A DNA stretch of 64,000 bases from an uncultured Bacillota bacterium (GCA_947645675.1 CANSDP010000002.1:164699-228698); one strand, 5' to 3'. Shown: positions 20,546 through 30,207, numbered from the stretch's first letter. Numbers and translations: made by a program. The notes: a model not told the origin generated them from the letters alone.

Positions 20546-22126
20546 TTACACCCCGCTTTCCCCGTAGTTGGCCAGCACCCGGGCGGAGGGGTCGTCCACA
20601 TCGCAGCCCGTCCAGGATCTGTTTGGCATCCAGAAATCCGCCACCATCCCGCTCTGGCCGGGATAATATTTCTCAAAAATCTCCCGGTAGAGCAGGGATT
20701 CCTTGGTGAAGGGCCGGGCGTGGTCATAGTTCCGCCTCAGCTGTTCAAACTCCTTGCCGGTGTACCGGCCCTCGGCGTACTCCTTCAAATCGTCCACCAG
20801 GGAGTGGCCCACCGCGTCAGAGAAGGCGGCCTTCTCCCGCCACAGGATGCTTTCAGGGAGCCATCCCCCCTCAAAAGCCCTGCGCAGCAGGTATTTCCCC
20901 TTGCCATAGGTGTTCAGCTTCTTCTCCGGGTCAATGGCCATCACGTATTCTACAAAGTCCAGGTCGCCGAAGGGCACCCGGGCTTCCAGAGAGTTGGCGG
21001 CAATACACCGGTCGGCCCGGAGGACGTCATACATGTGCAGCTCCCGCAGCCGCTTCTCCGCCTCCTCCTGGAAGGCCTGGGGCGTAGGGGCGAAGTCGGT
21101 GTATTTGTAGCCAAAGAGCTCGTCGGAGATTTCCCCGGTGAGGAGCACCCGGATATCCGTCTGTTCATGGATGGCTTTGCACAGCAGATACATGCCCATA
21201 CTGGCCCGGATGGTGGTGATGTCGTAGGTGCCCAGCAGCTCCACCACCCGCTCCAGGCTGGACAGCACGTCCTCCCGGGTAATGATAACCTCGGTGTGGT
21301 CGCTGCCGATGTAGTCCGCCGCCTGTCTGGCGTATTTCAGGTCGATGGCGTCGGTATCCATTCCGATGGCGAAGGTTTTAATGGGAGCTTTGCTCCGGCG
21401 GGCGGCAATGGCGCACACCAGGGAGGAGTCCAGCCCGCCGGACAGGAGGAAGCCCACCTTGGCGTCGGAAACCAGACGCTTTTCCACCCCGGCCACCAGC
21501 TTTTCCCGGATGTTTCCGCAAACCTCCTCCAGCCCGTCAGAGCAGAACCGGTCCACCTTGGCTATATCGCGGTAGCAGACAAACTTGCCGTCCTTATAGT
21601 AGTGCCCAGGGGGGAAGGGCATAATCTCGCCCGTCAGGCCCAGCAGGTTTTTGGGCTCGCTGGCAAAGAGAATGGTCCCAGCGCTGTCATAGCCATAGTA
21701 GAGGGGCCGGATGCCGATGGGGTCCCGGGCGGCTATAAATTCGCCGGTCTGCCCGTCGTAGAGGATGCAGGCAAACTCCGCGTCCAGCATGGCGAACATA
21801 TCCACCCCATACTCCCGGTAGAGAGGGAGGAGGAGTTCGCAGTCGGAGCCGCTGTGAAAGGCGTACCCTTTCCCCTCCAGCTCCCGCTTCAGCCTTTCAA
21901 AGCCGTATATCTCGCCGTTGCAGACGGCCCGGCTGCCGTCCAGGGAAAAGGGCTGCATCCCCTCTGGGGTCAGGCCCATGATGGCCAGGCGGTGGAAGCC
22001 CAGCAGGCCCTCTCCCGCCCGGACCACCCGGCTGTCGTCGGGCCCCCGGCTCCTGGTGCGGTCAAAGCCCCGCTGAAACGCCTCTGAATCGGCCACAGGG
22101 CCGCAGTATCCAATGATAGAACACAT
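20546..22126 (-). CDS. asnB: Asparagine synthase (glutamine-hydrolysing)
   Basis: 526 residues from the ATG at 22126; this start leaves Cys2 as the N-terminal nucleophile (MCSIIGYCG) and has AGAGGAAAG upstream, whereas the longer open frame to 22201 is only leader. The class II glutaminase domain has [14 protein letters not shown] and CNGEIYGF; the synthetase domain has [15 protein letters not shown]. It converts aspartate and glutamine to asparagine with ATP. A strong hairpin (22151-22184) lies between glnN and this gene. Confidence 0.95.
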   Translation of the reverse strand: MCSIIGYCGPVADSEAFQRGFDRTRSRGPDDSRVVRAGEGLLGFHRLAIMGLTPEGMQPFSLDGSRAVCNGEIYGFERLKRELEGKGYAFHSGSDCELLLPLYREYGVDMFAMLDAEFACILYDGQTGEFIAARDPIGIRPLYYGYDSAGTILFASEPKNLLGLTGEIMPFPPGHYYKDGKFVCYRDIAKVDRFCSDGLEEVCGNIREKLVAGVEKRLVSDAKVGFLLSGGLDSSLVCAIAARRSKAPIKTFAIGMDTDAIDLKYARQAADYIGSDHTEVIITREDVLSSLERVVELLGTYDITTIRASMGMYLLCKAIHEQTDIRVLLTGEISDELFGYKYTDFAPTPQAFQEEAEKRLRELHMYDVLRADRCIAANSLEARVPFGDLDFVEYVMAIDPEKKLNTYGKGKYLLRRAFEGGWLPESILWREKAAFSDAVGHSLVDDLKEYAEGRYTGKEFEQLRRNYDHARPFTKESLLYREIFEKYYPGQSGMVADFWMPNRSWTGCDVDDPSARVLANYGESGV

Positions 22127-22150
22127 ATCTTTCCTCTTTCTGCCCGCCTG

Positions 22151-22184
22151 CGGCCCCGGCGGCAGGATGGCGCCGCCGGGGCCG
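22151..22184. other. Strong intercistronic hairpin (13-bp perfect arms)
   Basis: CGGCCCCGGCGGC and GCCGCCGGGGCCG with an 8-base loop, between glnN and asnB. No T-tract follows on the minus strand, so it is more likely an mRNA processing or stability element than a terminator. Confidence 0.6.
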
Positions 22185-22197
22185 TGGGGGCCTATAT

Positions 22198-24294
22198 TCA
22201 CCTCACGCCAAACAGCAAATCGCCGTAGGTGGGGAAGGGCCAGTATTTTTTGGGGGTGAGGGTCTCGGCCTGATCGCAGGGCAGGCGCAGCCGGCCCATC
22301 CCGGGCAGCACCGTGTCTCGAATCCGCTCCGCCTCCGTCTTGATATCTCCGGCGGCGGCCAAAACCAGCACCGCCTCCTCCAGCGCGCCGGCCTCCCGGT
22401 ATATCTCGTCGGTGAGGGCGGTCAGCCTTTTGACCAGCTCCGTCTCACAGACGCAGGGACAGCCCGGGACCAGCTCCCGTTTGGCGGCGGCGGTTTTCGC
22501 GGTGTCCAGGGCAAAGGCCTGAACGGCGGGGATGATCTCGGTGCGGGCCATGTCTACCATAGTGTTGGCCTCGATGAGGATGGTCTTGCAGTAGTTCTCC
22601 AGCGTCACCTCATACCGGGAAACCAGCTCCGCCTTGGATAGCACGCCGTGGGAGGTGAGCAGCGCCACATTTTTTTCGTCCAGCAGGCGGGGCACGCAGT
22701 CGGGAGTGGCGGGATAGTTCAGCAGCCCCCGCTTCTCCACCGCTTCTTTGATCCAGGCGCCGTCGTAGCCGTTGCCGTTGAAGATGATCCGCTTGTGGTC
22801 CTGGATGGTCTTGCGGATCATGTCCTGGAGGGCGGTTTCAAAGTCCTCCGCCCCCTCCAGCCGGTCGGCGTAGACCCGCAAGCTCTCAGCCACGGCGGTG
22901 TTGAGCATGATGTTGGCGCAGGCGATGGAGTCCGCCGACCCCACCATGCGGAACTCAAATTTGTTGCCGGTGAAGGCAAAGGGGGAGGTACGGTTGCGGT
23001 CGGTGGTATCCCGGCGGAATTTGGGCAGTACATCCACCCCCAGACGGACCTTGCCGGTGTCGATGCTGGTGTAGGGGGCGTCGTACTCAATGCAGCCCAG
23101 GATGGCAGCCAGCTCGTCCCCCAGGAAGATGGACACCACGGCGGGGGGCGCCTCGTTGGCCCCCAGGCGGTGGTCGTTGCCGGCGGTGGCCACCGAGATG
23201 CGCAGCAGGTCCTGGTAGTCGTCCACCGCCTTGATGACGGCGCACAGGAACAGCAGGAACTGGGCGTTCTCATAGGGGGTATCCCCGGGGGAGAGGAGGT
23301 TTGCCCCGGTGTCGGTGGACAGCGACCAGTTGTTGTGCTTGCCCGAGCCGTTCACCCCCGCGAAGGGCTTTTCATGGAGCAGGCAGACCAGATTGTGGCG
23401 GGAGGCCACCTTCTGCATCCGCTCCATGGTCAGCTGGTTGTGGTCGGTGGCGATGTTGACGGTGGTATAGACGGGAGCCAGCTCATGCTGGGCGGGAGCC
23501 ACCTCGTTGTGCTGGGTCTTGGCCAGAATGCCCAGCTTCCACAGCTCATCGTTCAGATCGGCCATATAGGCCGCTACCCGGGGCTTGATGGTTCCAAAAT
23601 AGTGGTCGTCCATCTCCTGTCCTTTGGGAGGTTTGGCCCCAAAGAGGGTGCGGCCGGTAAAGCGCAGGTCCCGGCGCTTGGCCCACATGTCCGCGTCCAC
23701 CAGAAAGTACTCCTGTTCCGGGCCCACAGAGGGGCTTACCCGTCTGACCTCCGTATTGCCAAACAGGCGCAGTACCCGCAGGGCCTGCCGGTTCAGCGCC
23801 TCCATGGAGCGCAGGAGCGGGGTCTTTTTATCCAGGGCCTCCCCGTTATAGCCGCAGAAGGCGGTGGGGATACACAGAGTCTTATCCTTGAGGAAGGCGT
23901 AGGAGGTGGGGTCCCAGGCGGTGTAGCCCCGGGCCTCGAAGGTGGCCCGCAGCCCGCCGGAGGGGAAGGAGGAGGCATCCGGCTCCCCCTGAATCAGCTC
24001 CTTGCCGGAGAACTCCATAATAACCCCTCCGTCGGGCGAAGGGGAGATAAAGCTGTCGTGCTTCTCGGCGGTGACGCCGGTGAGGGGCTGGAACCAGTGG
24101 GTAAAATGGGTCGCTCCCCGGGCGACGGCCCAATCCTTCATGGCCGCCGCCACGGCGTTGGCCACCCCGATATTCAGCTTTTCTCCCTGGTCAATGGTCC
24201 TCTTTAAAGACTGATACACCTCAGCGGACAAATTGGCCTTCATCACCCTGTCGTCAAATACCATGCTGCCAAAATACTCCGGGACTGCTGCCAT
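22198..24294 (-). CDS. glnN: Glutamine synthetase type III
   Basis: 698 residues, the length of GSIII (dodecameric, roughly 700-730 residues) rather than type I. It has the GSIII N-terminal [11 protein letters not shown], the [20 protein letters not shown] region, EQEYFLVD, the [13 protein letters not shown] catalytic segment, [23 protein letters not shown] and FNGNGYDG. It makes glutamine from glutamate, ammonia and ATP in the cytoplasm. First gene of a run of glutamine-using amidotransferases (asnB, guaA, pyrG). A consensus promoter and a terminator-like leader hairpin precede it, so expression is probably attenuated. Confidence 0.97.
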   Translation of the reverse strand: MAAVPEYFGSMVFDDRVMKANLSAEVYQSLKRTIDQGEKLNIGVANAVAAAMKDWAVARGATHFTHWFQPLTGVTAEKHDSFISPSPDGGVIMEFSGKELIQGEPDASSFPSGGLRATFEARGYTAWDPTSYAFLKDKTLCIPTAFCGYNGEALDKKTPLLRSMEALNRQALRVLRLFGNTEVRRVSPSVGPEQEYFLVDADMWAKRRDLRFTGRTLFGAKPPKGQEMDDHYFGTIKPRVAAYMADLNDELWKLGILAKTQHNEVAPAQHELAPVYTTVNIATDHNQLTMERMQKVASRHNLVCLLHEKPFAGVNGSGKHNNWSLSTDTGANLLSPGDTPYENAQFLLFLCAVIKAVDDYQDLLRISVATAGNDHRLGANEAPPAVVSIFLGDELAAILGCIEYDAPYTSIDTGKVRLGVDVLPKFRRDTTDRNRTSPFAFTGNKFEFRMVGSADSIACANIMLNTAVAESLRVYADRLEGAEDFETALQDMIRKTIQDHKRIIFNGNGYDGAWIKEAVEKRGLLNYPATPDCVPRLLDEKNVALLTSHGVLSKAELVSRYEVTLENYCKTILIEANTMVDMARTEIIPAVQAFALDTAKTAAAKRELVPGCPCVCETELVKRLTALTDEIYREAGALEEAVLVLAAAGDIKTEAERIRDTVLPGMGRLRLPCDQAETLTPKKYWPFPTYGDLLFGVR

Positions 24295-24324
24295 TTTTCT
24301 TCACCCTTTCCGCGATAAAACGCA

Positions 24325-24381
24325 TAAAAAGAGGCAAAGACACCTTTCAGGAATCAACCTAAAAGACGTCTTTGCCTTTAT
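24325..24381 (-). promoter_or_regulatory. Terminator-like attenuator leader of glnN
   Basis: The minus-strand leader, starting near 24381, folds into GGCAAAGAC...GTCTTTGCC with inner pairs CTTT/AAAG and AGG/CCT around a six-base loop, followed by TCTTTTT: an intrinsic terminator 31 bases before the glnN ATG. Its two halves each carry AAAG(A/G)(C/T)GTCTTT, which could instead form two small tandem hairpins. Such mutually exclusive two-hairpin/terminator leaders are the known targets of ANTAR antiterminators, one of which is encoded at 25756-26346. The regulatory link is inference. Confidence 0.65.
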
Positions 24382-24387
24382 GAGCGC

Positions 24388-24416
24388 ATTATACGCCCTG
24401 GGCGGGGCGCTGTCAA
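24388..24416 (-). promoter_or_regulatory. Consensus sigma-A promoter of glnN
   Basis: Perfect TTGACA and TATAAT boxes with a 17-base spacer. With an ideal promoter, control is likely to fall on the terminator hairpin just downstream. Confidence 0.9.
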
Positions 24417-24474
24417 CCCGTTTTTTCTATTTTTCTGGATTCTGTTCACAGTGGTGGAAAACCGCCCCGGCCTG

Positions 24475-24483
24475 TGGTATAAT
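24475..24483 (+). promoter_or_regulatory. Extended -10 promoter of glnA
   Basis: TGGTATAAT fits the extended -10 consensus (TGnTATAAT), 37 bases before the glnA start; no good -35 box is present. The leader has no terminator hairpin, unlike glnN. Confidence 0.6.
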
Positions 24484-24519
24484 ACCTGGGAATTTCAATA
24501 AAGAGGAGCGGGAGCGGTC

Positions 24520-25731
24520 ATGAAATATACCAAGGAAGAGGTTCTTCAGTATGTCCAGGAGGAGGAAGTGGCCTTTATCCACCTGGCCTTCTGCGATGTG
24601 TTCGGGCGGCAGAAGAATATTTCCATCGTGCCCTCGGAGCTGTCCCGGGCCTTTGAGTACGGCATTGCCTTCGACGCCTCCGCCATCGCCGGCTTCGGGG
24701 ACGAGGCCCGGTCCGACCTGTTGCTCCAGCCCGACCCGGACACCCTGATGCTCCTGCCCTGGCGGCCGGAGTATGGGCAGGTGGTGCGTATGTTCTGCTC
24801 CATCCACTACCCCGACGGGCGGCCCTTCGCCTGCGACACCCGGGCCCTGCTCCGCGACGCCATAGCGCAGGCGGAACAGCGGGGCTTCCGCTTCCTCTTT
24901 GGCGCGGAGCAGGAATTTTACCTGTTCCAGCGGGACGAAAACGACGAGCCCACCAAAATTCCCTATGACAAAGCCGGATATATGGACATCGCCCCCGACG
25001 ACAAGGGGGAGAACATCCGCCGGGAGATCTGCCTGACCCTGGCCCGTATGGGGATTTCCCCGGAGTGCTCCCACCATGAGGAGGGGCCGGGTCAGAATGA
25101 GATCGACTTCAAATACTCCGACCCCCTCACCGCGGCGGACAACGTAATGACCTTTCAGGCCATTGTGAAGTTCATCGCCCAGCGAAACGGCCTCTACGCC
25201 GACTTCTCCCCCAAACCCCTGGCGGACGCGCCGGGCAGCGGCTTCCACATCAACATGTCAGTCAAGGCCGGGGACGGTCGGGACCGCCTGCCTCAGATGA
25301 TAGCCGGGGTGCTGGACAAGGTGGCCGACATGACCGTATTCCTCAACCCGACGGCGGAATCCTACACCCGCTTCGGCGGCCACAAGGCCCCTAAATACAT
25401 CTCCTGGTCCCATGAAAACCGCTCCCAGCTGGTGCGCGTCCCCGCCGCTGTGGGGGAGTACCGCCGGGCGGAGCTGCGCTCCCCCGACCCCGCCGCCAAC
25501 CCCTACCTGGCCTTCGCCCTGATGATACAGGCGGGGCTGCGGGGCATGGAGCAAAATCTGGAGCTGCCGCCCGCCGCCGGCCTGAACCTCTACCAGGCGG
25601 ACGGCGAGAGCCTGTCCAGATTCCGGCCTTTGCCCCAGGACCGGGCGGCGGCGGTGGCGGCGGCGCAGTCCAGCGAGTTCATCAAGTCTGCCGTCCCGGA
25701 GGCGGTGGCGGAGGAGTATTTTAAGGGATGA
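24520..25731 (+). CDS. glnA: Glutamine synthetase type I
   Basis: 403 residues, somewhat shorter than the ~440 of Bacillus GlnA. It has the beta-grasp N-terminal domain (FIHLAFCDVFGRQKNI), then FGAEQEFYLF, SHHEEGPGQNEIDFKYSDPL with metal-binding Glu residues, GSGFHINMS, and NRSQLVRVPAA. The usual adenylylation-type NLYDLP motif is not evident, in line with Gram-positive enzymes. Divergent from glnN and followed after 24 bases by an ANTAR regulator, the order known for the glnA-glnR pair of Clostridium saccharobutylicum. GGAGCGGGAGCG precedes the ATG. Confidence 0.95.
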   Translation: MKYTKEEVLQYVQEEEVAFIHLAFCDVFGRQKNISIVPSELSRAFEYGIAFDASAIAGFGDEARSDLLLQPDPDTLMLLPWRPEYGQVVRMFCSIHYPDGRPFACDTRALLRDAIAQAEQRGFRFLFGAEQEFYLFQRDENDEPTKIPYDKAGYMDIAPDDKGENIRREICLTLARMGISPECSHHEEGPGQNEIDFKYSDPLTAADNVMTFQAIVKFIAQRNGLYADFSPKPLADAPGSGFHINMSVKAGDGRDRLPQMIAGVLDKVADMTVFLNPTAESYTRFGGHKAPKYISWSHENRSQLVRVPAAVGEYRRAELRSPDPAANPYLAFALMIQAGLRGMEQNLELPPAAGLNLYQADGESLSRFRPLPQDRAAAVAAAQSSEFIKSAVPEAVAEEYFKG

Positions 25732-25755
25732 CACCGGTTTCAGAGGGAGGAGGGG

Positions 25756-26346
25756 ATGTGTATGGGGTTACAGGAGCGGGTCTACAGCGTGCTGATTGTG
25801 TCGGCCTCGGAAAAATTTCAAAATGCCCTGCGCTCCCTCCTGCCTGAGAGCGCCTACTCTCCCATTGTCATTGTGGCCAGCGTGGGAGCGGCGGAGCGCA
25901 CCCGAAACAGCCAGGACTTTGACTTTGTGTTTGTCAACTCCCCCCTCCCCGACGACGCCGGCGTCCGCTTTGCCATCGACTGCTGCCGCTCCGGGGGAAC
26001 GGTGGTGCTGCTCTTCGCGGCTGCGGCGCTGTGTGATTCGATCCAGAGCCGGGTGGAGCGGCACGGAGTCTTTGTTCTGCCCAGGCCCGTTCCGCGGGAC
26101 GCCATCCTCCGGGGCCTGAATTGGATGACCGCCGCCCGCGAGCGGCTGCGGAGCTATGAGAAGAAGGTCCAGCCCATTGAGGAGAAAATGGAGGAGATCC
26201 GCCTGGTGAATCGGGCCAAGTGGCTGCTCATCCGGGAGCTGAAGATGTCGGAGCCAGACGCTCACCACTACATCACCCATCAGGCTATGGACCGCTGCTG
26301 TTCCAAGCGGGCGGTGGCGGAGGAGATCATCCGGCTGTACACCTGA
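25756..26346 (+). CDS. ANTAR-domain antiterminator with a degenerate receiver domain
   Basis: 196 residues. The N-terminal ~125 residues fold like a response-regulator receiver (VYSVLIVSASEKF, FVFVNSPLPDDAG) but the phosphoacceptor Asp is Asn and the acidic pair is absent, so it should not be phosphorylated normally. A coiled coil (about 125-145) leads to the ANTAR RNA-binding domain (VNRAKWLLIRELKMSEPDAH then MDRCCSKRAVAEEII). ANTAR proteins bind paired small hairpins in leaders and prevent termination. Encoded just after glnA; the leader of glnN is the obvious candidate target. GGAGG precedes the ATG. Confidence 0.93.
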   Translation: MCMGLQERVYSVLIVSASEKFQNALRSLLPESAYSPIVIVASVGAAERTRNSQDFDFVFVNSPLPDDAGVRFAIDCCRSGGTVVLLFAAAALCDSIQSRVERHGVFVLPRPVPRDAILRGLNWMTAARERLRSYEKKVQPIEEKMEEIRLVNRAKWLLIRELKMSEPDAHHYITHQAMDRCCSKRAVAEEIIRLYT

Positions 26347-26363
26347 TCCGACCGCTGGCACTG

Positions 26364-26415
26364 GCAGGGGCGATAAATACTTCTTATCGGGCCGGAGATA
26401 TTCTCCGGCCTCTGC
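26364..26415. repeat. Imperfect palindromic element (REP-like)
   Basis: Bounded by GCAGGGGC and GCCTCTGC, with internal CCGGAGATATTCTCCGG. It lies between the convergent ends of the ANTAR and ABC genes and resembles the palindrome at 885-913. Confidence 0.45.
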
Positions 26416-26460
26416 GGGGAGCGGGAATCACATGGGCACTTTCTGATTGGGGAACACAAA

Positions 26461-26487
26461 AGCGCAGGTCAAGCCTTGCCTGCGCTT
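26461..26487 (-). terminator. Terminator of the ABC-2 operon
   Basis: Minus-strand stem AGCGCAGG / CCTGCGCT, followed by TTTTGTG. The upstream arm lies in the last codons of the ATPase gene. Confidence 0.65.
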
Positions 26488-27458
26488 CCCTGTTGATACA
26501 CTGTCCGAATGATATCGTCGATCTTCGCTTCCTCCAACCCCACTTCCTTAATGGGCGCTGTATGGGAAATATCCTCAATCAGCCGGGCGGCTGTAATCTC
26601 ATCCTTACGGAAGCGGTAAACAGAGCGGGCCTCACTGACAGAGACAAGCTCCGCATGGGGGTGGGGAATGGCGGCAGGATGATAGAAATCAATGATGAGA
26701 TGGCGGTAAGGGGCGATCTTATCGATCAGCTCGTCCAGCGAACCGTCCTCAATAATCGCTCCCTCGTTAATGATAATGACCCGCTGGCACAGCTCCTGGA
26801 TATCGCCTAAATCGTGGGTGGTCAGGATAATGGTGGTCTTGCCCCGTTGGTTGATCTCCTTGATAAACTTCCGGACGGAATATTTCGCCTCCACATCCAG
26901 GCCGATGGTGGGCTCGTCCAAAAACAGCACCTCCGGCGAGTGGAGCATGGCCGCCACCAGGTCACCCCGCATTCGCTGCCCAAGGGAGAGCTGGCGCACC
27001 GGAGTGTCAAGAAAGCGGTCAATCTGAAAAATCTCATTGAGCGTTCCCAGGTTTTCAGTATAGGTTTTATCTTCGATTTGATAAATTCGTTTCAGCAGCT
27101 CAAAGGTCTCGCCCAGCCGCAGGTCCCAGTTCAGCTGGCTGCGCTGTCCAAACACCACCCCCAGATTCCGGACCACCCGTTTGCGGTCCCTCTGGGGGGA
27201 TACGCCGTCGATCAGGATCTCGCCGCTGGTGGGCCGCATGATGCCGGAGAGCATCTTCACGGTGGTGCTTTTTCCGGCGCCGTTGGGGCCTATGTAGCCT
27301 ACAATGTCCCCTTTTTCAATGGAAAAGGAGATGTCGTCCACCGCCCGGACGATTTCCGTGTTCTGTACAAAGAGGTTTTTTACCGCCCCCCGCAGTCCGC
27401 GCTCCTTTTTGATTTTTTTGTATTCCTTCACCAGATGGCTCACTTCAATGATGTTCAT
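26469..27458 (-). CDS. ABC-2-type transporter ATP-binding protein
   Basis: 329 residues. Walker A GPNGAGKST, Q-loop VFGQRSQLNWDL, signature LSLGQRMRGDL, Walker B VLFLDEPTIGLD and switch TTHDL are all intact. The N-terminal insert (KKERGLRGAVKNLF) and C-terminal ~90 residues match the ATPase type that works with COG3694/COG4587 permeases. The ATG overlaps the preceding stop (ATGA), so the operon 30172 to 26469 is tightly coupled: permease, permease, phosphotransferase-fold gene, ATPase. It should power export of an unidentified substrate. Confidence 0.93.
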   Translation of the reverse strand: MNIIEVSHLVKEYKKIKKERGLRGAVKNLFVQNTEIVRAVDDISFSIEKGDIVGYIGPNGAGKSTTVKMLSGIMRPTSGEILIDGVSPQRDRKRVVRNLGVVFGQRSQLNWDLRLGETFELLKRIYQIEDKTYTENLGTLNEIFQIDRFLDTPVRQLSLGQRMRGDLVAAMLHSPEVLFLDEPTIGLDVEAKYSVRKFIKEINQRGKTTIILTTHDLGDIQELCQRVIIINEGAIIEDGSLDELIDKIAPYRHLIIDFYHPAAIPHPHAELVSVSEARSVYRFRKDEITAARLIEDISHTAPIKEVGLEEAKIDDIIRTVYQQGSAGKA

Positions 27459-28528
27459 GACCAGGCCTCCATGATCCCCTCAAAATCAATGCCGCGCGTC
27501 TGCTCATTCTCGATCCAGTCCAGGATCTTTCCCACCTTCGCCGGATCGTTCTGGTCCCGTTTCAGCGCATGAAGGGGACGCCACCAGAAGGGCCGCAAAT
27601 ACCGGTAGAGCAGCGGCGCGGCTTTCTTTTCCGCCTGGGTAAAGTGATAGCTGTCTTTTATCAGAAGAAGGTTCTCAAGGAAGGACTGGAGCGCCTTTTC
27701 ACTGTTCTTCTCCACATAATACATGTTGTTTTCCCTCTTGTCGAAGATGTCCTCGTCAAAATTGATCCACAGCTCCCGGAACAAAACATTCAGCGCGGTA
27801 TCCCTGCCGGAAAGGTTGAAATCCAGCACGCCGGCAAAGCGCATATCAGCGTCCAGCAGAATATTGCCCGGGTTCAGATCGGCCTGAAAGACAGAGACTG
27901 GGAGCTGGCTGTACAGCCGCTCCAGAGAGCCGCGATTCGCGAGAAAGCGGGACCATATTCCCTGAAACCGTTGTGTATATTGGGGGAGCTGTTCCTCTAT
28001 GACCCCCTTGAACTCCAGGGCGCACTCCATGATTTCATCACAGGGGTCAGAGGGGCAGAACCGCTCCAAAATACACAGACCAGAGGGAAAATCCCCGAAA
28101 TCCAGTCCCGCCGAACCAACCTCGCAGAGGAACCGGAGGGCGTCGTCATGGTAAATATACCGTCCGTTTTGCAGGATTACCCTTTCTCCAAGCTGGTCCG
28201 CCGTCTGAAATCGGGACCGCTCTTCCGCGTACACAACGCAGGCTCTGCCCTCATATTCCACGGTCTCCGCCAGATTCCCATTTTTACCGGCGATGATCTG
28301 GGGACAGTAATACCCCATAGCGCTGTAAGCCGCCGCCGTTTTCTGCCAGATCTGTACGCGGCGCGGGGAAGTAAAATCATTACAGGCAATTTTAATGACC
28401 AGCCTCTGGTCCGCCCACTCCGCAAAGACCGTGCGGCGGAAATCCTCCTCCCCCCGGCTGGTGTCTTTGTATTCCCAGCTGGATGGCGGGTCCCTGCGAT
28501 AAAGCTGAACTATCTCCGTAACATCCAT
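27455..28528 (-). CDS. Aminoglycoside-phosphotransferase-fold protein in an ABC-2 operon
   Basis: 357 residues from the ATG at 28528 (MDVTEIVQLYRRDP), which has AGAGGTG ten bases upstream; the longer frame to 28585 lacks one. The C-lobe shows VSVFQADLNPGNILLDAD followed by GVLDFNLSGRD, the APH/choline-kinase catalytic and metal loops. The catalytic Asp and the downstream Asp are kept, while the usual HxD His is Gln. The N-lobe (RLVIKIACNDF) carries a plausible ATP Lys. It may phosphorylate the transported molecule or a small-molecule drug; the substrate cannot be told. Sandwiched between permease and ATPase genes. Confidence 0.8.
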   Translation of the reverse strand: MDVTEIVQLYRRDPPSSWEYKDTSRGEEDFRRTVFAEWADQRLVIKIACNDFTSPRRVQIWQKTAAAYSAMGYYCPQIIAGKNGNLAETVEYEGRACVVYAEERSRFQTADQLGERVILQNGRYIYHDDALRFLCEVGSAGLDFGDFPSGLCILERFCPSDPCDEIMECALEFKGVIEEQLPQYTQRFQGIWSRFLANRGSLERLYSQLPVSVFQADLNPGNILLDADMRFAGVLDFNLSGRDTALNVLFRELWINFDEDIFDKRENNMYYVEKNSEKALQSFLENLLLIKDSYHFTQAEKKAAPLLYRYLRPFWWRPLHALKRDQNDPAKVGKILDWIENEQTRGIDFEGIMEAWS

Positions 28529-28565
28529 AAAACAGATACACCTCTTTCGTGCTATGATCGCTCTC

Positions 28566-29375
28566 CTAGCTCCCGGCACTCTCATACCTCCCCATCCCGG
28601 CCCGGAATACCACGCAGCTCCCCGCGAACAGGAGCAGTCCCACCGCCAGGGTGACGGCCGCCATGGGCACGGGGAGGATGCCGGCTCCCGGCTCCAGGAG
28701 GTCCTTGACGGGCCAAAAGGTGATCCACGCCAGAGGCAGGAGGAAGGTAAACAGGGCCTGGGCCCACCGGGGGTAGATGGTAAGGGGGTACATGGACACC
28801 CGCTCGAACAGCTCCCCTACCATGTCGGTGAAATTGGCGGGGCTCCTGGTCCAGAAGGACATGGAGCCGCAGAACATCCACACCGCCCCCCGGATCAGCG
28901 TTCCGCCCGCCAGGGTGCAGAGAATCAGCAGAATATTGCCGCAGCTCGGGGCCAGGTTCACCTTGACACACCCGTAGACAAACACCATCAGACCGGGGAG
29001 GATATCGGTGAAGCCGATGAGGTTGAAGTCATCGAACAGGAACTGAAAGATCAGGTTCATGGGCCGCAGCAGAAACCGGTCAAACTCCCCGTCGATCATC
29101 CAGTACCCCAGGAACCAGGTCTGGATGAAGAGCACCACCGCCAGGCCGTGGCTCAGCACCGACATGCCGTACAAAAACGCCAGGCTTTCATATCCCCAGC
29201 CGCCGATACTGCCAAACTGGTCCACCACGAACTTGATGGTGGCAAAGCCTATCACCCACTGGATGCAGTTGGCCAGCACATGGCCAATGAGCATAAAGGG
29301 GTACTCCAGCCGGGATTGGATGGACTGCCTGATGGAGATAGCGGCCACAGAGGCGTAATACCGTATGGTTTTCAC
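28566..29375 (-). CDS. ABC-2 family permease (COG3694 type)
   Basis: 269 residues from a GTG at 29375, which stands nine bases after GGAGGT; a TTG at 29384 is too close to that site. Six membrane helices are evident. The stretch YWMIDGEFDRFLLRPMNLIF and FWTRSPANF are typical of the DUF990-like partner permease. It pairs with the 29381-30172 product and the ATPase at 26469. Confidence 0.85.
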   Translation of the reverse strand: MKTIRYYASVAAISIRQSIQSRLEYPFMLIGHVLANCIQWVIGFATIKFVVDQFGSIGGWGYESLAFLYGMSVLSHGLAVVLFIQTWFLGYWMIDGEFDRFLLRPMNLIFQFLFDDFNLIGFTDILPGLMVFVYGCVKVNLAPSCGNILLILCTLAGGTLIRGAVWMFCGSMSFWTRSPANFTDMVGELFERVSMYPLTIYPRWAQALFTFLLPLAWITFWPVKDLLEPGAGILPVPMAAVTLAVGLLLFAGSCVVFRAGMGRYESAGS

Positions 29376-29380
29376 CGCGC

Positions 29381-30172
29381 TCAACCTCCTTGAATCAGTA
29401 TGGCCGCCGCCATTTTCTTTTGCAGCACGTCAAACAGGACCCACAGCGCCGCGCACCAGAACAACTGAAGCGCCGTGCGGAGCATAATGTCATCCATCGT
29501 GTACTGCCCGATGTAGATGCCCAGGGGGAGCTGGTAGATGTTCATGAAGGGCAGCGCCTCCAGTACCCGGCGGAACCCGGCGGGGAAAAACCACAGGGGA
29601 AAAATACTGCCTGAGAGCAGCTTCATGATAAAGCCCTTGGCGTTGACCAACGGGCCAAGGGTCAGCGTCTTAAAGGCGCACAGCCCCAGCAGGGCCGCCA
29701 GAATCCAGTTGATGAGGTAGCCGATGGCAAAGCTGAACAGAAACAGCAGGAGGTGAACGGCTGACGCGGGCATGGGGAACCCGAACAGGACTGTCCCCGC
29801 CAGAAGCAGAGGGATGGCCTTCTGGAAGAAGGCGGCGGCGCAGTCACCCAGGTCCTCTGCCAGATAGATGCCGTAGATGTTCACTGGCTTGAGCAGGTCC
29901 AGGGCCACACTGCCCGTCCGGACGCTTCGAGCGATCCGGTTCTGGACGCCCATGGTCAGCAGGTTTCCCATAATGACGGAGATGGTGGTGTAGGTGATCA
30001 TGTCCCGCTGGCTCACGCCGGACACCGTCTCCGCTCCGCTGTAGGCTGCGGCCCAGAAGCAGGACATGGCGTACATGATCAGGCACTGAATCAGAATGGT
30101 GGAGATCACGTTGAACCGGTAGGCCAGCGCGGTCTGTATCCTGATTTTTGAGACAAATAAGTAGGATTTCAT
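29381..30172 (-). CDS. ABC-2 family permease (COG4587 type)
   Basis: 263 residues, six hydrophobic segments, with RIARSVRTGSVALDLLKPVN in the loop typical of this permease family and PLWFFPAGFRRVLEALPF late in the chain. First gene of the four-gene operon, divergent from the GH31 gene. I see no strong promoter of its own in the 120-base gap; the clear promoter there faces the other way. Confidence 0.85.
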   Translation of the reverse strand: MKSYLFVSKIRIQTALAYRFNVISTILIQCLIMYAMSCFWAAAYSGAETVSGVSQRDMITYTTISVIMGNLLTMGVQNRIARSVRTGSVALDLLKPVNIYGIYLAEDLGDCAAAFFQKAIPLLLAGTVLFGFPMPASAVHLLLFLFSFAIGYLINWILAALLGLCAFKTLTLGPLVNAKGFIMKLLSGSIFPLWFFPAGFRRVLEALPFMNIYQLPLGIYIGQYTMDDIMLRTALQLFWCAALWVLFDVLQKKMAAAILIQGG

Positions 30173-30207
30173 TTTGCAACCTCATGTGGTATTAAAACTT
30201 TTTTGTG

